64,000 bases of DNA from Amoebophrya sp. A120 (GCA_905178155.1 CAJINV010000008.1:1-64000), one strand, 5' to 3'. Numbered from the stretch's first letter, positions 1 to 11,779 are shown. The notes: generated by a model from the sequence alone, not told the origin. Translations and numbers: made by a program.

Positions 1-139
1 CGTAGTTTGTCATGCAGAATAGGCAACACCTAGAAGCTCAGAAACTTGGCATGCTGAGCCAGCAATTGTGGCCTCCTGTCCTCATGATACGCAACACAGC
101 ATCACAAGTTTCCAGACCCAGACACTTTTACATTTGATA
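1..139. mobile_element. Family B introner, cut by window edge
   Basis: One terminus is visible at 106-139 (CCAGACCCAGACACTTTTAC followed by ATTTGATA), matching the ends of the family B copies at 7054-7318 and 55163-55431. It interrupts the minus-strand gene that starts at 1329, directly after an exon ending at 140. The other end and its target duplication lie outside the window. Confidence 0.8.
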
Positions 140-1329
140 CACCGTGACCAGGAAGTCGAAGCGCTTCGAGACCACGAGGCGCTGCATGAGCGAAATGTCC
201 TTCCGGCCCCGCAGGGCGCGTCGCTCTTTCACCAAGTTGTTGGCCGCGGGGTTCAGTGCATCGATCTTCTGCAGCCGCTCGTCGCGATATGACAGTGCAC
301 AACTCCCCCTCCCCCTCGTCGTTTGTATTGCATGGCGTGTAGGTGTAATACAAGCGCCAGCAAGAATGCAGGTTTTGCATGACGAATTTCCACAAGATTG
401 TAGTACTATTTGGGCTGCCACCAGAGCCTGAACCTGTCATGCAAACAGTGCCAAGAGGCAAAGGGTGAGTTTGGTCTTTTGCATGACAAGTGAGGGGGAG
501 GGGGAGTTGTGCACTGTCATATGCGAAGTTTCCGTGCCTTTTCCTTGATGGTTTTCGCAGCCCGCTTGGCGGCCATGGCACTCGCCATGGACATGCCCGC
601 TGAGTTGCTCGCCGTGGAGTCCAGGCGGGAGGGAGCTAAATTAGGGATAGTGCCAGAAGATTGAAAGTGCACTAGTGCGGATTTTGGTTTCGCGGGGGAA
701 GCGTCTTGACCTTGTCCGGCCGGGTTCGCAGTCGCCGTCGCGGTTGTGTTCGTCGCTGCAGGAGACGAAGGAGATGGATCAGTCGTATCAGCATCCGTTA
801 CAGCTGCGGACCTTCCATCACCATCAGAGAGGGCCGAAGCGCCTGATGACGTAGTGCCCTTTAATATACTCGGCTTTATTGGTGAATAATCACCTGCTGT
901 ACCACTAACAGTAGAATTCGCTTCCGCTTTGACCGATCCAGTAGCAGTACTGGGCTCCCCTCCAAGATTGGTCTTTGCTATTTCCCCAGACGGGGGAGAA
1001 GGCTCTGGTGGTGCTTTTCTTGGTACAACTATCGAATTAGAATTGGTCTTTACCGCAGGAGGGGATCCACTCGTCGCATCGGGAGCATTTGCAGACGGAG
1101 CCGGTCCTTTGTTATTGTTAGCACCGCCCTTTGGAGCAGGTATCCTCCCACTTTCAAACGACGCAAGTGGCGGCATGTTGGCCTTTTTGTTGTCAGGTGC
1201 AGCATTTCTTTGCTTGGAGCTGCCGCTACCATCGCCTTCCAAGAATTGCTTCGAGCTGCTATCGCCCGTTCTTGTCTGGTAAGCCTCGGGGGCTTTCTTG
1301 GATGTGGAATCGCCTGCGCTCTGCGTCAT
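140..1329 (-). CDS. Unrecognised protein, 5' part; possible ion-channel N-terminus
   Basis: Only the 5' end of the gene is present. It begins at the ATG at 1329. Exon 1 (1329-523) is a 269-residue Ser/Ala/Pro/Thr-rich, probably disordered tail. Exon 2 (283-140) follows a family C introner and gives 48 residues, including RDERLQKIDALNPAANN and LMQRLVVSKRFDFLVTV. The join KARKL-RDERLQ is in frame. The gene then enters another introner at the window edge. The basic stretch followed by RFDFLVTV resembles the lead-in to the first membrane helix of a voltage-gated ion-transport domain. That is a guess from a few residues; the helices themselves are not in view. Confidence 0.6.
288..521. mobile_element. 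Family C introner (234 bp)
   Basis: Long terminal inverted repeat: TATGACAGTGCACAACTCCC at 288 is repeated inverted at the other end, finishing GTGCACTGTCATA at 521. A GCGA repeat flanks it (284-287 and 523-526, one extra T on the right). Removing it restores the frame of the host gene. Inside it carries GCATGAC(A/G)A motifs also seen in families A, B and D. The same family recurs at 51588-51807. Confidence 0.88.
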
Positions 1330-3029
1330 TTTCGGACAATATCACTGGCCTTGTGTTGCTGTTGAAGTAGGTACAACACTTGTCGGACAACTTCGACTAC
1401 CTCACTGCGGTCCGAGCGTCGACGCCATTCTGTGGTTGTGGCATCAAGAACGGCAGATAACCAACCCACATGGGCAAAATTATGCTAATGTACTTGTCGT
1501 CGCCGTGAACCACAACAACATGAATGGGCTAAACTACCTACTAAATAAAAGTTGCTCACGGATACCGATACGGAACGTAGACTAGGTAATAAAGTAGTCA
1601 CATGTTGTGGTAGAGCGAGAGGCAGATGGGGAATATGATATCGTATGGGGTCATTTGTAAATTCACATTCAGGAGGTAGGCCTGTAAAAAGGACGACGCA
1701 CGCAACCATGAGTAGAAAGAGTTTGATGGTTCTTGGAAAGTCTTCGCAATGTGTTCGAAAGTAGAACGAACGACGAGATGAGATGTCAGCTGCACGCTGG
1801 CTGAACGGACGTGCTGGTTTGTACGATGTCCTGGCGCGCAGGCACACTAGGCGATATAACGGGAACTTGTGTGCGAAGATGGACGACCGACGGCACACAT
1901 TTGATGCACCGAAGGCTTCTTTATTGAGAAGCAGTACGATCGCCGATGAGTTGTACGACAGTGTATAGCGTTTGTAGTTCGACGTCGAAAGTTAAGTAAT
2001 GCCAGCACACCAGTTCTTGTTGCAGTAGGTGGCAGCCGCAGCAGGAACGAACCGAAAACTCGATTTATCATTTTGGAGACTTGGTTGCACTTTCGTTCTT
2101 TGACAAAGTAAGCATCGCTACCGAGGGGAGCGTGGAAAATTATCATCCACGAGAACCGAAAAAGCAAAAAATCTTGCAAACATCTGAGATGCATCGAGCT
2201 GAGTGGCTGATGTATATCTACCTATGTTCCACAGACACATCATGACAGGATCGGATACTTCTTCTACTTATGCGAACAGATCTAATCTTCATCTGCATCG
2301 CAGCAGATAGTCCACTTAACCATAGACTCTTTTTGGTGTGGTTTGTCACTGCGCAGAAAACAGAATCTGCGAATGCTAAAAATGGACGCGTCTCTTGATG
2401 TGAAATACACGTCAAGATGAATTGTCCTAACAGCGCTGGAAATTAACACAAAAGGAATCAAGGCAACCTCGATATGGCACACTCTGGACCACGTAGGTTC
2501 GAGGCTATCCCTTTTCCTGTTCTGAAAAACGAAAAAAGCTCTGTCCACTAGTTGATATGCAAACAGGTGGCAGTAGAAAGTAGCGCGAAACGAGTTTCAA
2601 TAAACGAAGGCAGGCACCTCAAATGCAAACGTATAGACCACAACAAATGCGTTTAAAAAAGTATGTGAATGACATGGAGTAAGTACGCAAACTGCTGGGG
2701 GCTGTTAGTGCTATCGGTGTGGATCACCTAAGTCTACTTTAACTTTTTCATCAACTGGTGCTTCTACATCTTGCGCCGTTTTGCGTCTGGCGGCTGCAGC
2801 GAAGAAGCAGGTGTGACATTTTGCGAGGCAGCTTCTCTTGGAGACGAGGCGGATCCTGCCAGTTGTAGCGCAGGCATGACAGGAAAAGTCGCCCCGGCGT
2901 CCCCGCTGTTGCTCGTTTTCGGTGGCTATGCGATGCAAATATCACTCCGTCACTCCGGGTTGTTAGGATTCTCGTTGAAAAGAAACACTTGATCATGACA
3001 ATAAGAAAGCGGAAGCGCTCATGCAGTTG
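1330..3029. other. Intergenic region; one weak exon candidate
   Basis: No gene can be supported over most of this stretch. One candidate is a minus-strand open segment at 2711-2926 that follows a CATAG acceptor-like site and has a cysteine pattern (SCHACATTG then SCLAKCHTC) ending at TAG. It could be a final exon of an unknown gene. Evidence is only the open frame and the cysteine spacing. Confidence 0.3.
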
Positions 3030-5406
3030 TCATAATTGGACGTTCAAGCACGGGATTATGGTTTGATCATGTTCATGTTGCATTTTTGAATTTTCAGCGA
3101 AAAAAACATCAAGAATGAAATAACGTCCGCATGATATTAAAGTTGATTCGCTTTCGAGAATGACGGAGGTAATATTGTTTGCGTTCGATAGAGGCATGCT
3201 GGGCGAGTGGTGGCTCCTGCGGCGGACATCGGGGGAGTGCAGCGACTCGGTGGCGTGCTGCCGCCGCATGTGCGGTGAGGATATGCCGCACATCTTCTCC
3301 GGCTGTAAAATTTCGTCCACCTGGGACTTGTTCAGAAATCCCTTCTCCACCACGACTTCGCCGACAGCCCGGTTTTCCTTCAGCGCCGTCTTCGCCACCA
3401 GGGAGGCGTTCTTGTAGCCGATGGTGGGCAGCAGGGACGTGACGATCCCGATGGAGTTGTGCACCAGCTCCCGGCAGCGGTCCTCGTTGGCGCCGATGCC
3501 GTCCACACACCGGAGGCGCAGCGTGTCCATGCCCTTGCTGAGCACCTGCATCATCATGAAGATGGAGTGTATGATCACGGGTTCGAACACGTTCAGCTCG
3601 AGCTGCCCGGCCTCGGACGCCATCACCACCGTGTTGTCCATGCCAATCACCTGGAACGAGCACATGCTCATCACCTCCGGGATCACCGGGTTCACCTTGC
3701 CCGGCATGATGCTGCTCCCGGGCGCCATGTCCGGGAGGTGGATTTCGTTGAAGCCGCACCGGGGCCCGGACGCGAGCAGCCGCAGGTCGTTGCAGATCTT
3801 GGAGATCTTGACCGCCACGCGGCGGAGGATCCCGCTGAAGAACAGCATGGCGCCCACGGAGCTGCTGGCCTCGATCAGGTCCGGGGCGAGCTGGATGGGG
3901 AGCCCGGTCACCCGCTTCAGCTCCTCGACGGCGGTCTCGCTGAATCGCGGGTCCGCGGCAATCTTCGTGCCGATCGCCGTGCCGCCCAGGTTGCAGAAGC
4001 AGAACCGGTCCACGCCCTTGGTGACCTCTTCCAAGTCGTACCCAATCGTCGTGGCGTAGCCGTTAAACTCCTGGCCCAGCGTCATCGGCACGGCGTCCTG
4101 CAGCTGGGTGCGGCCCATCTTCACGACGCTGCAAAATTCTTCGGCCTTGTTCAAAAAGGACTGCCGCAGCTGCTCCATGGACTTCACTAAATGCTTGTGC
4201 ATGTGGTGGATGGCAATCTTGGCGCTGGTTGGGTACGTGTCGTTGGTCGACTGGGCCTTGTTCACGTGGTCATTCGGGTGGCAGAACTGGTAGTCGCCCT
4301 TCTTCTTGCCCATGATTTCCAGGGCCCGGTTCGCAATCACCTCGTTGGCGTTCATGTTGGTGGACGTCCCGGCGCCGCCTTGCACCTATCCTGTGCAAAA
4401 GTATCGTACTCCTAGTCATTGCAGTCATGCATGACAAGTCTGGTTCGTTCCTTAGCTTATTCAGCATTACAAATTCCATTTTTCCTTCTGGAAAAATTTG
4501 TGATGCTATTTCTACTAGTACGATACTTTTGCAATGCATAGCACCATGTCTACCACGAAACTGTACCGCAGGTTCCGCATGATGTCCGCCTTCTCGGGCT
4601 CCTTCTCCTCGTACCGCTTATCCTGCAGAAAAGCACAACACCCAGCAATATTCAAAAATACTTATTTGCGATTTGCAGCTGTCTCAAGTGTGGTCACAAA
4701 GAATGGTCTCTTTTTGCCGGCTTTTCAAGAACGTGACGAATTTTATTTCAAGTCCTGGACTACTTGATGACTCCAGCTACAGGTCCGCATCTTTACACTC
4801 TCCATCTTTTATTTTAATTACAACAGTATGACCACAGAAATAAATTGCCTCGCTAGTGGCTCAGCATTGCAAGAAAAGGCTATCGGGACGGGAGAACAGC
4901 GAAACACAAATTCAATTTTTTCTGGTGTAGGAGTAGGTATGCTTTTCTCTAGGATAGTGGTCCGGGTCCTCGATGAGCTCGTCGCAGGCCTGCACGATCG
5001 CGACCATGATTTTTTTGTCAAGCCCACCGAGGCGATGGTTGGCCAGCGCACAGGACTTTTTCACCTGCGCAAATGCAGTGATAAACGAGGGGAACTGCCG
5101 CAGCAGCATACCGGTGATCTGGTAGTTATCCACCGCACGCAGGGTTTGCACGCCGTAGTAGGCGCCGACGGGCACTTCGCGCTCGCCGATCAGATCGCGC
5201 TCCAAGCGGGTCGGCCCCGTGATGGAGACCGGACACCCGCCGTGGCGCCCGTGACGCTGAAACGACAATCCTACACTCTCAGCCGCGGATCCGCCTGCCG
5301 ATACATTGCTGTGGCGGGCCGGGACGTTGTGGTCTACCGACAGGTGCTGGTGCGTTCGCGGCGGAGAGCCAGGCTTGGTCGGCTGGCCTGCGGGTGCGCT
5401 CGACAT
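3030..5406 (-). CDS. aspA: Aspartate ammonia-lyase (aspartase)
   Basis: Predicted to deaminate L-aspartate to fumarate and ammonia. Three exons: 5406-4942, 4622-4541 and 4381-3030, total 1,899 nt (632 residues), in frame. The aspartase/fumarase fold is clear: REVPVGAYYGVQTLRA near residue 74, QGGAGTSTNMNANE, NDHVNKAQSTNDTYPT, MGRTQLQDAVPMTLGQEF, and the family signature GSSIMPGKVNPVIPE. The VIPE ending fits aspartase; class II fumarases normally have PTQ there. About 67 extra N-terminal and about 85 extra C-terminal residues have no counterpart in the E. coli enzyme (478 aa); the N-terminal part could be a targeting region. Intron 1 lacks a clear GT donor (CATACC or GCATAC start, TGCAG end). 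Intron 2 is a family A introner. The C-terminal tail past ISSPHMRR is less certain. Confidence 0.92.
4387..4540. mobile_element. Family A introner (154 bp) in aspA
   Basis: Ends TATCCTGTGCAAAAGTATCG (left) and inverted CGATACTTTTGCAATGCATA (right), flanked by a perfect 5-bp duplication GCACC (4382-4386 and 4541-4545; GGTGC on the coding strand). This is the only insertion here whose exact removal is also compatible with GT-AG: donor GT lies inside the duplication, and acceptor AG forms from the terminal A plus the first G of the second copy. The spliced product reads DMVQGGAG, as expected for aspartase. Confidence 0.93.
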
Positions 5407-6455
5407 GCTGATGTTCTTTTTTAGATAGTTTAGCAGTTGAAATCAATTCGGCGGCAAGCGCGATGCAAAAAGAAAAAGAAATGGATTTATTTACTATTTC
5501 CAGGAGGTTCTTTAGGTCTTCGGGAAAAGAAGATAGGTGGATCGCACAGATTATACAAGGAAAACTTTTATTGAAGATGAAATAGCGGTTGAGGCGAAAT
5601 TAAATAGCGAAGGATAATGACAAAAGGTGTTCGCTGCTAGGAAGAGCTCCACTAGGTAGAGTAAACTTTGAATGTTAGCAGCCGAAAATGATGCATGTTT
5701 CACATCAAGAGCAAACTGCAGAGAAGGGGGCATTAAAATGGCAGTGTGAACTTTCGATTTTCAAAACCGACAAGCACTATAGTACTTGCCTCTGGCAACC
5801 GATGTGAGCGCTCGTTATTTCCATTTCCTCATTTCGTGGACAAAACAGAAATTTTTTTTTTTACAAAAGCAGGGTCATAAATTTGCTTCAACAGGTTGAC
5901 TACATCGCTGGTATTAAAGTACGTAGATCTGTCTTTATTGAGTAGGCATGCAGGCAACGATGTGACCGAAGGCAAGGGAACCACCTGTGGTATCATCACC
6001 GATAATGAGGATGCTTTTAGTTTCATCTATATCGTTGTCGCGTCGATGGCACATCAGATACATACATCCTAGCTCTTGTAGTTTCCTATCGGAACAACTC
6101 AATGGGTTACAGGAGTGCAACCTCAAGTGTCTATCGCAAGGTGGCCGTTTTTCCGGCATTCCTTCCACATTCTTGTAAGTAATCTTTTATGTTGACATCG
6201 AGGAGGCACCGTCGTTATTGTTTCAGGAGTCTCAATTTCTAGGAAGGCAGGGGTTCTGCTACAGGAGCTGCCCTTGTACCGAAGTACTGCGGGTTGCAGC
6301 TCGAGTTTAGAATAAATGTGGGAATTCTACTTTTGTCCACCCTTCGTTTTTCCGCATTTGCGTTGCAGCTTTTCCAATAACAATATCTCCGTCTACTGCG
6401 ACTGTTCGGCTCCTGATTTTGTTGAAGAAACAGAAACACCTTTCGGTTGTTCCTA
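5407..6455. other. Intergenic region between aspA and the JmjC gene
   Basis: AT-richer than the flanking genes. Short open frames on both strands show no recognisable domain or convincing splice pattern. The part next to 6456 is probably the 3' UTR of the JmjC gene. Confidence 0.5.
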
Positions 6456-9283
6456 TTAAAGCTCCTCGTCCGAGTCTACGCTCGCTTCTCCACTTTTTTC
6501 TTCGTAACTTTCTTCATCTTGCTTCTGCTGCTCCTCCTCGTCGTCGCTTTCCGCTTCAGAGTCGGTGCCGTCGCCGTTTTGGGCCTTCTTATACTGCTCG
6601 TTCGCACGTCGCAAGTCCTCCTCCTCTTCTGAGTCCCGATCTAGATCCGTTCGTCGCGCCACGTATGCATTGCAAAAGCATCGCACTAGTAGAAATCGCA
6701 TTACAAATTCGGCCCGCATGAGAAATAGAATTTGTCATGCTGTTTCACCTTGGAATAGAGAATTGTAATGCATGATTGCGATTACTACAAATACGATACA
6801 GTAGTTGCACAGGCTACCACAGTTTCCTCATAAATTTCGCGCATGTTGTAGTTGTACCGTTTCTGGTATCCTGTGCAAAAGTACCGCATTCGTACTATAT
6901 CGCATTGATGCATTACAAATTTCCTTCTCAAGCTAAATGCGCATTAGAAATTCCACTTCTCATGATGAGGAAATCTGTCATGCGATTTATACTACTACGA
7001 TACTTGTGCAGTGCATATCTGGTACCGCCTCTTCATCAGTTCGCGCACGCTACTATCAAATGTAAAAGTGTCTGGGTCTGGAAGATTCTGAGAAATGTCA
7101 TGCATGTTTTGCATGACCCAGGATGTCTGTAATGCACGACCGCGCATCACAGATTTTGCGCTGGCTTCCTGATGGCTACTCCGCATGACAAATGCCCTCC
7201 CCGCGTAGCACAAAGTAGACTCCTCGTCTTGCTGGTCATGCAATACAGATTTTTCTAGAGTCCAAGGTTAGCATCACAAGTTCCAATCTTCCAGACCCAG
7301 ACATTTTTACATTTGATAGCTCCCCAAGACCCCCTCGTCGAAAAAGGTCACATCGTGAAACACCATGCGTATGGATTGCAAAAATGTCTGGGTCTGGAAG
7401 GATGCGAACTTGTGATGCGTGTTGCGGATCATACAAAAATCTGTGTTGCGTGACTTTCAAAAGGTCCCCATTTCTGGCCATTCTGAGAGGGCATTTCTCA
7501 TGCAGAATAGGCATCACCAAGGGGCTCCAGAACCTGTGATGCCAGGCCCTGCATTCCAGACTTGGCGGAGCTTGGAAAAACTGCATGACAAGTCTCGGAA
7601 TCTTCCAGACCCAGACATTTTTGCAATGCATAATGCGACTACCGTCCTCCCTCGGTGGCAGCGGCGTGCAAACCGTCTCGTTCGTCGGCAGGCTAGCCTT
7701 CGGCCGCGTTTTGGAGAGGTCCGGGATGGTGTCCAGGTTCTCCGCCCAATGAAAATCATCCTGCCGACTCCACCTTGTCGATACAATTACAAGTGCCTTA
7801 TAGAGGTTTTCAACACGACTGGCACACGCACAGACACACACACGTGCGGCATCGAGAAAGGTCATGATGCATGATCAGCAATTTTGTCCTGCGTGAGGAC
7901 TTGGCCATTTAAGTACGGTTTACAGAAGGTTTCTTTGTGTTTGTAGTTTCTCATGTGAAGATAGAAGAGTACAACTTACCAAACGTTGACCGCCAGATTG
8001 CGGGTTCCCCCAGAATTGACCTGGTGAAACCAGCCGTTGGGAATGAAGAGAATGTCGCCCTTGTACATCGTCAGCCGTTGCTTCGGCACGTGAAAAAATT
8101 TGGGGTGCTTTTTCAGGTTCACCCGATCTTGGTTGATCCTGGAGTAGCCCCCCTTGATCGCAATTTCGCGGGCAAACTTGGGGTCGATCAGCGTGACGAG
8201 CTTGCTGCCCTCCTGGAGCATGAGAAAGTTGTCGGCGTCATCTTGGTGCAGCACGGAGCTGGTGCCTCCGCTGGAGAACCAGATGGTCATCGACTGATAC
8301 AGGTTTTCCTCGCAAGCCAGCATTCTGGGGATTTCCACATCGCTCTGCAACCTCTCCTCCGCAGATAACTTCTTTTTCGATGAACTAGATTTGGCGGCTC
8401 TGGTTCTTTTGGAAGATTTGAGGTCGAGCATCTTGCGGTTGTGCAGCACAAATTCGGGCGGCGCGCCGTCCTTCGCCTTTTTCCCCTTCGGGCCCTTCAC
8501 CGCGAACGCTTTCATCAGCCCCGCAGGACTTTGGCCGAACTCCGGGACCGCCTCGGTGCCGATGATGGCATACAGATCCTCCACGTCCTTGCGTTTGATG
8601 AAGTCCTTGAACAGCATCTGTGCTCGGGGCCCGCCCCGGACCTCCGATTTGGATCGTTCCGCATTCACAACAATTTTGCCGATCTTTTTGTCCTTTGCAA
8701 AGTACTGGTCGGTCCACTTCTCCAAGAAGGGGTTGCGGAAGTTCGCGTTCCGGAACAGCACCGGCTGGTGGTGTCGGGCGTACTTCTCGTAAAATTCTGC
8801 CCAGTCGATTTCGCCTGATACCACCGGCACTGTGTTGGTCGTCGCGGGAAAGTCCGCCATTGGCGCCCCGTCTAGTTCGTGGAATTTCTTTTTACCGCCC
8901 GAGGATTTAGTATCCTCCTCATCGTCCTCATTCTCCTCCTCTATTGCCTCCGGGATCTTCTTCGTGCTGCTCGGGCGATCGTTTGAGTTTGTGGCTTTCT
9001 TCGATTTTTCTGCGTCACTGGTGGCACTTGCTGCCTTTTTGCCACCGCTATCCTTTTGCTTGTTCTGTTTCTTTTTCGCCTTTTTTTCACTTTTGGCTTG
9101 CTTCGCACTCTTTTTTTTCGCACCACTTTTTTTGCCGACAACTTCCAGGGTGGGAAGTTGCTCCTGTGATGTGCACAGCTCGTGAAATGGACGCAACAGA
9201 GACACGATCACGAACGAAGTAGCTACAGCACGAGTCACGAAGCCACCAGTCGCACGAGGCAAGTAGCTTGCCATGCCCGACAT
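6456..9283 (-). CDS. JmjC (cupin-8) domain protein with N-terminal membrane anchor
   Basis: Probable Fe(II)/2-oxoglutarate-dependent hydroxylase or demethylase. Six exons (9283-7980, 7773-7633, 7364-7319, 7048-7018, 6861-6817, 6658-6456) total 1,770 nt, 589 residues, in frame to TGA-free end. Residues 1-40 include a hydrophobic segment (VATSFVIVSLLRPF), so a signal anchor is likely. Residues 45-125 are Lys/Ser/Glu-rich. The JmjC core shows HQDDADN (H346, D348) and the distal histidine in FIPNGWFHQVNSGG (H420), the expected HxD...H iron site, followed by NLAVNVWWSRQ. The tail is acidic (DRDSEEEED, DSEAESDDEEEQQ). Intron 1 is conventional (GTAAGT donor). Introns 2-5 are introners of families B, B, A, A, leaving exons of 46, 31 and 45 nt. 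Anchor plus JmjC recalls ER-lumenal JMJD8-type proteins; substrate unknown. Confidence 0.9.
6664..6816. mobile_element. Family A introner (153 bp), JmjC intron 5
   Basis: Left end TATGCATTGCAAAAGCATCG; right end more diverged, finishing TTGCACAGGCTA. Flanking repeat CCAC (659-662 region and 6817-6820, one extra G on the left). It lies in the opposite orientation, relative to the gene, from the copies at 6867 and 4387. Removal gives in-frame EETV-ARRTD. Confidence 0.85.
6867..7017. mobile_element. Family A introner (151 bp), JmjC intron 4
   Basis: Ends TATCCTGTGCAAAAGTACCG and inverted CTTGTGCAGTGCATA, flanked by a perfect TCTGG duplication (6862-6866 and 7018-7022). Removal gives RRYQ-KRYNYN in frame. 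No rotation of the junction gives GT-AG; AT-AG is the closest. Confidence 0.9.
7054..7318. mobile_element. Family B introner (265 bp), JmjC intron 3
   Basis: Inverted ends TATCAAATGTAAAAGTGTCT and a matching end finishing ACATTTGATA. Flanking repeat is only GCT (7049-7051 and 7319-7321, two extra bases on the left). Removal keeps the frame (GVLGS-VRELM) and leaves a 31-nt exon between this element and the next. Confidence 0.87.
7370..7632. mobile_element. Family B introner (263 bp), JmjC intron 2
   Basis: Ends TATGGATTGCAAAAATGTCT and inverted AGACATTTTTGCAATGCATA, with a perfect ATGCG duplication (7365-7369 and 7633-7637). Exact removal yields GSR-MVFHD in frame. No GT-AG choice is available at the junction. 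Confidence 0.92.
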
Positions 9284-9983
9284 GATTTGGATTTGCCTGC
9301 AAAAAACGCCTTATATAGAGGATCTGGTTTCTGGTATTTTTAGTACTCTTTTCTCTGCTGCTTCCTATAATTCTCTGTTCAATGATGCAATGGGAAATCT
9401 GAACCTTCGCGTTCTCCTTGACATCTCGGGATCCTTGCACGAAGATAACGCTAGGAATGAATGAACACGTACTTAGTTGGAGGACACACTGGCCCCGTCT
9501 TCCACCTTGTTGCAACTCCAAGAACAAAACTCCGTGAACGAAGTGATCACTTAGAAGTACTGACGGCGGGACCTCTTCTGTGTCAACATATTATCGTTGG
9601 TACTTTACTATGTATCGTGGCATCTGTCTCGGCGACCGCGTGAAAGAAGCCGTGACTTTTGTCAGAAAAATCGTCACATGTTCGGCGGGGGACGGGGGCG
9701 TCTTCACCATTTATTCGATGCGAGAACACGTGGATCCCAGTAATAGCCCCTACTAGTTACTAGGTTCGCGCGCTGTCAAGATTCGCTGGGACATGCTGCA
9801 ACCACATAGTAGAGGTTGTCTTCATGGATATTGTCGCGGAATTTTTTTGTCGCTTGGTGTCGCAGCCAATCGTCGAGCAAAACGGAGCGAAGGCGCTTGC
9901 TTATGCTTTTCCTGTCGTGAGCAGAAAGTAGTTTCTTAGTAGAGGAACAGGGGTCTTCAACAGCTTTTCCTTTTCGCCGACCT
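9284..9983. other. Intergenic region between JmjC gene and SEC62
   Basis: No coding signal that I can support. The section near 9776-9983 is open in one minus frame but sits just past the SEC62 stop and shows no domain. Confidence 0.5.
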
Positions 9984-11779
9984 CTACAAATCCGCATTTT
10001 TGCCTCGCGTATTGCTTTTGCCCACGTGGTCGTCTGATGATGTCTTGAGGTGGGTGCTTTCTCTACTTTCCTTGACAACAGAATCCGCAGCCTCTGCCCA
10101 GTGACTTGCTTCCTCTCCATCTTCTTCGTCGTCGGGAAACAGGCTAGTAGTCGTCCCTGAGCGGCCTGTGCTCGGGTTTTTTTTGCTGGCGTGGACTTCT
10201 TGTGTTCTGTTGCTCTGGTTTTCTGGATCCGAAGACGCTGGCACTTGTTCTCTCCTATCTGAAGATGATGCTGAGCTAGAACCACTTCTTATTTTCGCCG
10301 TTGAGGACGAAGAGGAACTTCCTGAAGCCGCAGCACTGGAAGCAGCACTACCGGCTGCTTGCTCCGCCTGCTCTGCGGCCTCCTCCATTTCGAGATCTTT
10401 GAGTTTCGGCAGCTGAAGGCGAGAGGAAGATTCGGGCGGGGCGATTTTGTTCACGCCCCAATCGATCAGCTCGTCCACCGGCCATCGCAAATCCTCAAGC
10501 TGGAAGCTGCTCCGGGACAACTCATTTCCTGCCGCGTAGAAGAGGAGCAAGAAGAGGGCCCTGATAGATCGATAAATTGAACGTCGTGCTGTACAAGTTC
10601 AAGTGAGTCTACAATTTCACCCGCTTCATGTAAAAATTCCTTCAGGCGACTTTATGGCATGTTGGAAACTAAAAAAATGTCTGATACACTACTAACAACC
10701 GTCGGTGTCGCAGAGCCAGAAGCAAGTGGTTGCTGATCGATGCTGATACAAAAGTATGTCCGACTGCGACAGGAAGATTTGGATCCAAACAAATCAAGAT
10801 CTGGTACCTGAGTATGAGAAAAGCCTCGTCGTCACAGGTTTTCGCGAGAAACCACAACGGACGATGAGCTTCGTACCACGGGAGAGAGTCATCGAACAGA
10901 TTTGGCATGAGCCAAAACTCGAAGCCAATAATCCAGAAGACCAGAAATAGCAGAATGCGTAACCAGCAGAAGACGATGAAACCGACGGAAACAAGGACGG
11001 CACCGTACCAAAGGAATAGCTTGATCCACATAGGCCATACCGGAAAAAGGATCACCATTATCACCGCAAAAACGATGAGAAACTGTAGTGATAGTTTGTG
11101 CTCTATGTGTAGTTTTATGGAATGATCATGAAAACGAATATCGGTATCATCGTCAAGGTCAATGATGAAGGCGGAAAAATGATAAGATGGATACGTAACA
11201 TGTCTAAGCGTTAATAGCTAGTCCTAGTTGTACTATCTTCAGCAAGACACCGAAATTAAAAAATGACAATGAGTAGCACTACTACCAAAACGAAATCGAT
11301 GACTGAGAAAAAAATACCGCGTATAGTCGGTGATAGGGGTCCGGCTTCTCGTAGTTAATGATGTAAAAGTCGTCCTTCCCGAACCAGCCTTCTGCTGTCC
11401 GCACGATGCGTTCTGGCCACTTCTTGGGTTTTGCTGTGGAGCCAAGCGCCTCGTACCGTGCTCGGCTTAGTATCCTGCTGAGCAGCAGCTTGTTCATGAT
11501 TTCTTCCGCCACTGCTGGCGTTATCACTGTCAGCTTGCGCTCCAGCAGCCGACCGAAAACGGCCAGGTAAACCGGGTGCTTCGCCCGGAGCTCTTCCATA
11601 GTGAAACAGTAGTCGCGGCCGCGAAAGTAGGTCACCTTTCTGCGCCCGAGCTCAGACGTTACTTTCACCCCCGTACTCAGGCCGGTTTTTCCGGTCGTGC
11701 GTACCCCGCCCTTGGCCCGGGACAGCAACGTCACCGCGTCTTTCACCGGTTCTGTCCATTCCGGTAATTCTTCCTCCAT
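9984..11779 (-). CDS. SEC62: Translocation protein SEC62
   Basis: ER membrane component of the SEC61-SEC62-SEC63 post-translational translocon. Three exons: 11779-11318, 11082-10808 and 10560-9984, 1,314 nt, 437 residues, all GT-AG (donors GTATTT and GTACCA). The N-terminal cytosolic domain carries GRRKVTYFRGRDYCF and ends YEKPDPYHRLYA. It joins directly to the first membrane helix FLIVFAVIMVILFPVWPMW, the hallmark LFP-WP turn of SEC62. A second hydrophobic region follows (LFLWYGAVLVSVGFIVF and RILLFLVFWIIGF), then the conserved WLMPNLFDDSLPW. Exon 3 adds another hydrophobic stretch (RALFLLLFYAAGNE) and a Ser/Glu-rich acidic tail to about residue 437; C-terminal acidic tails are usual in SEC62. 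The identity of exons 1 and 2 is firm; exon 3 rests on matching splice phase. Confidence 0.92.

Noticed and set aside
3030-5406. Class II fumarase assignment
   Set aside because: The signature continues NPVIPE as in aspartases; fumarases have NPTQ at this point, and overall residues follow AspA more closely.
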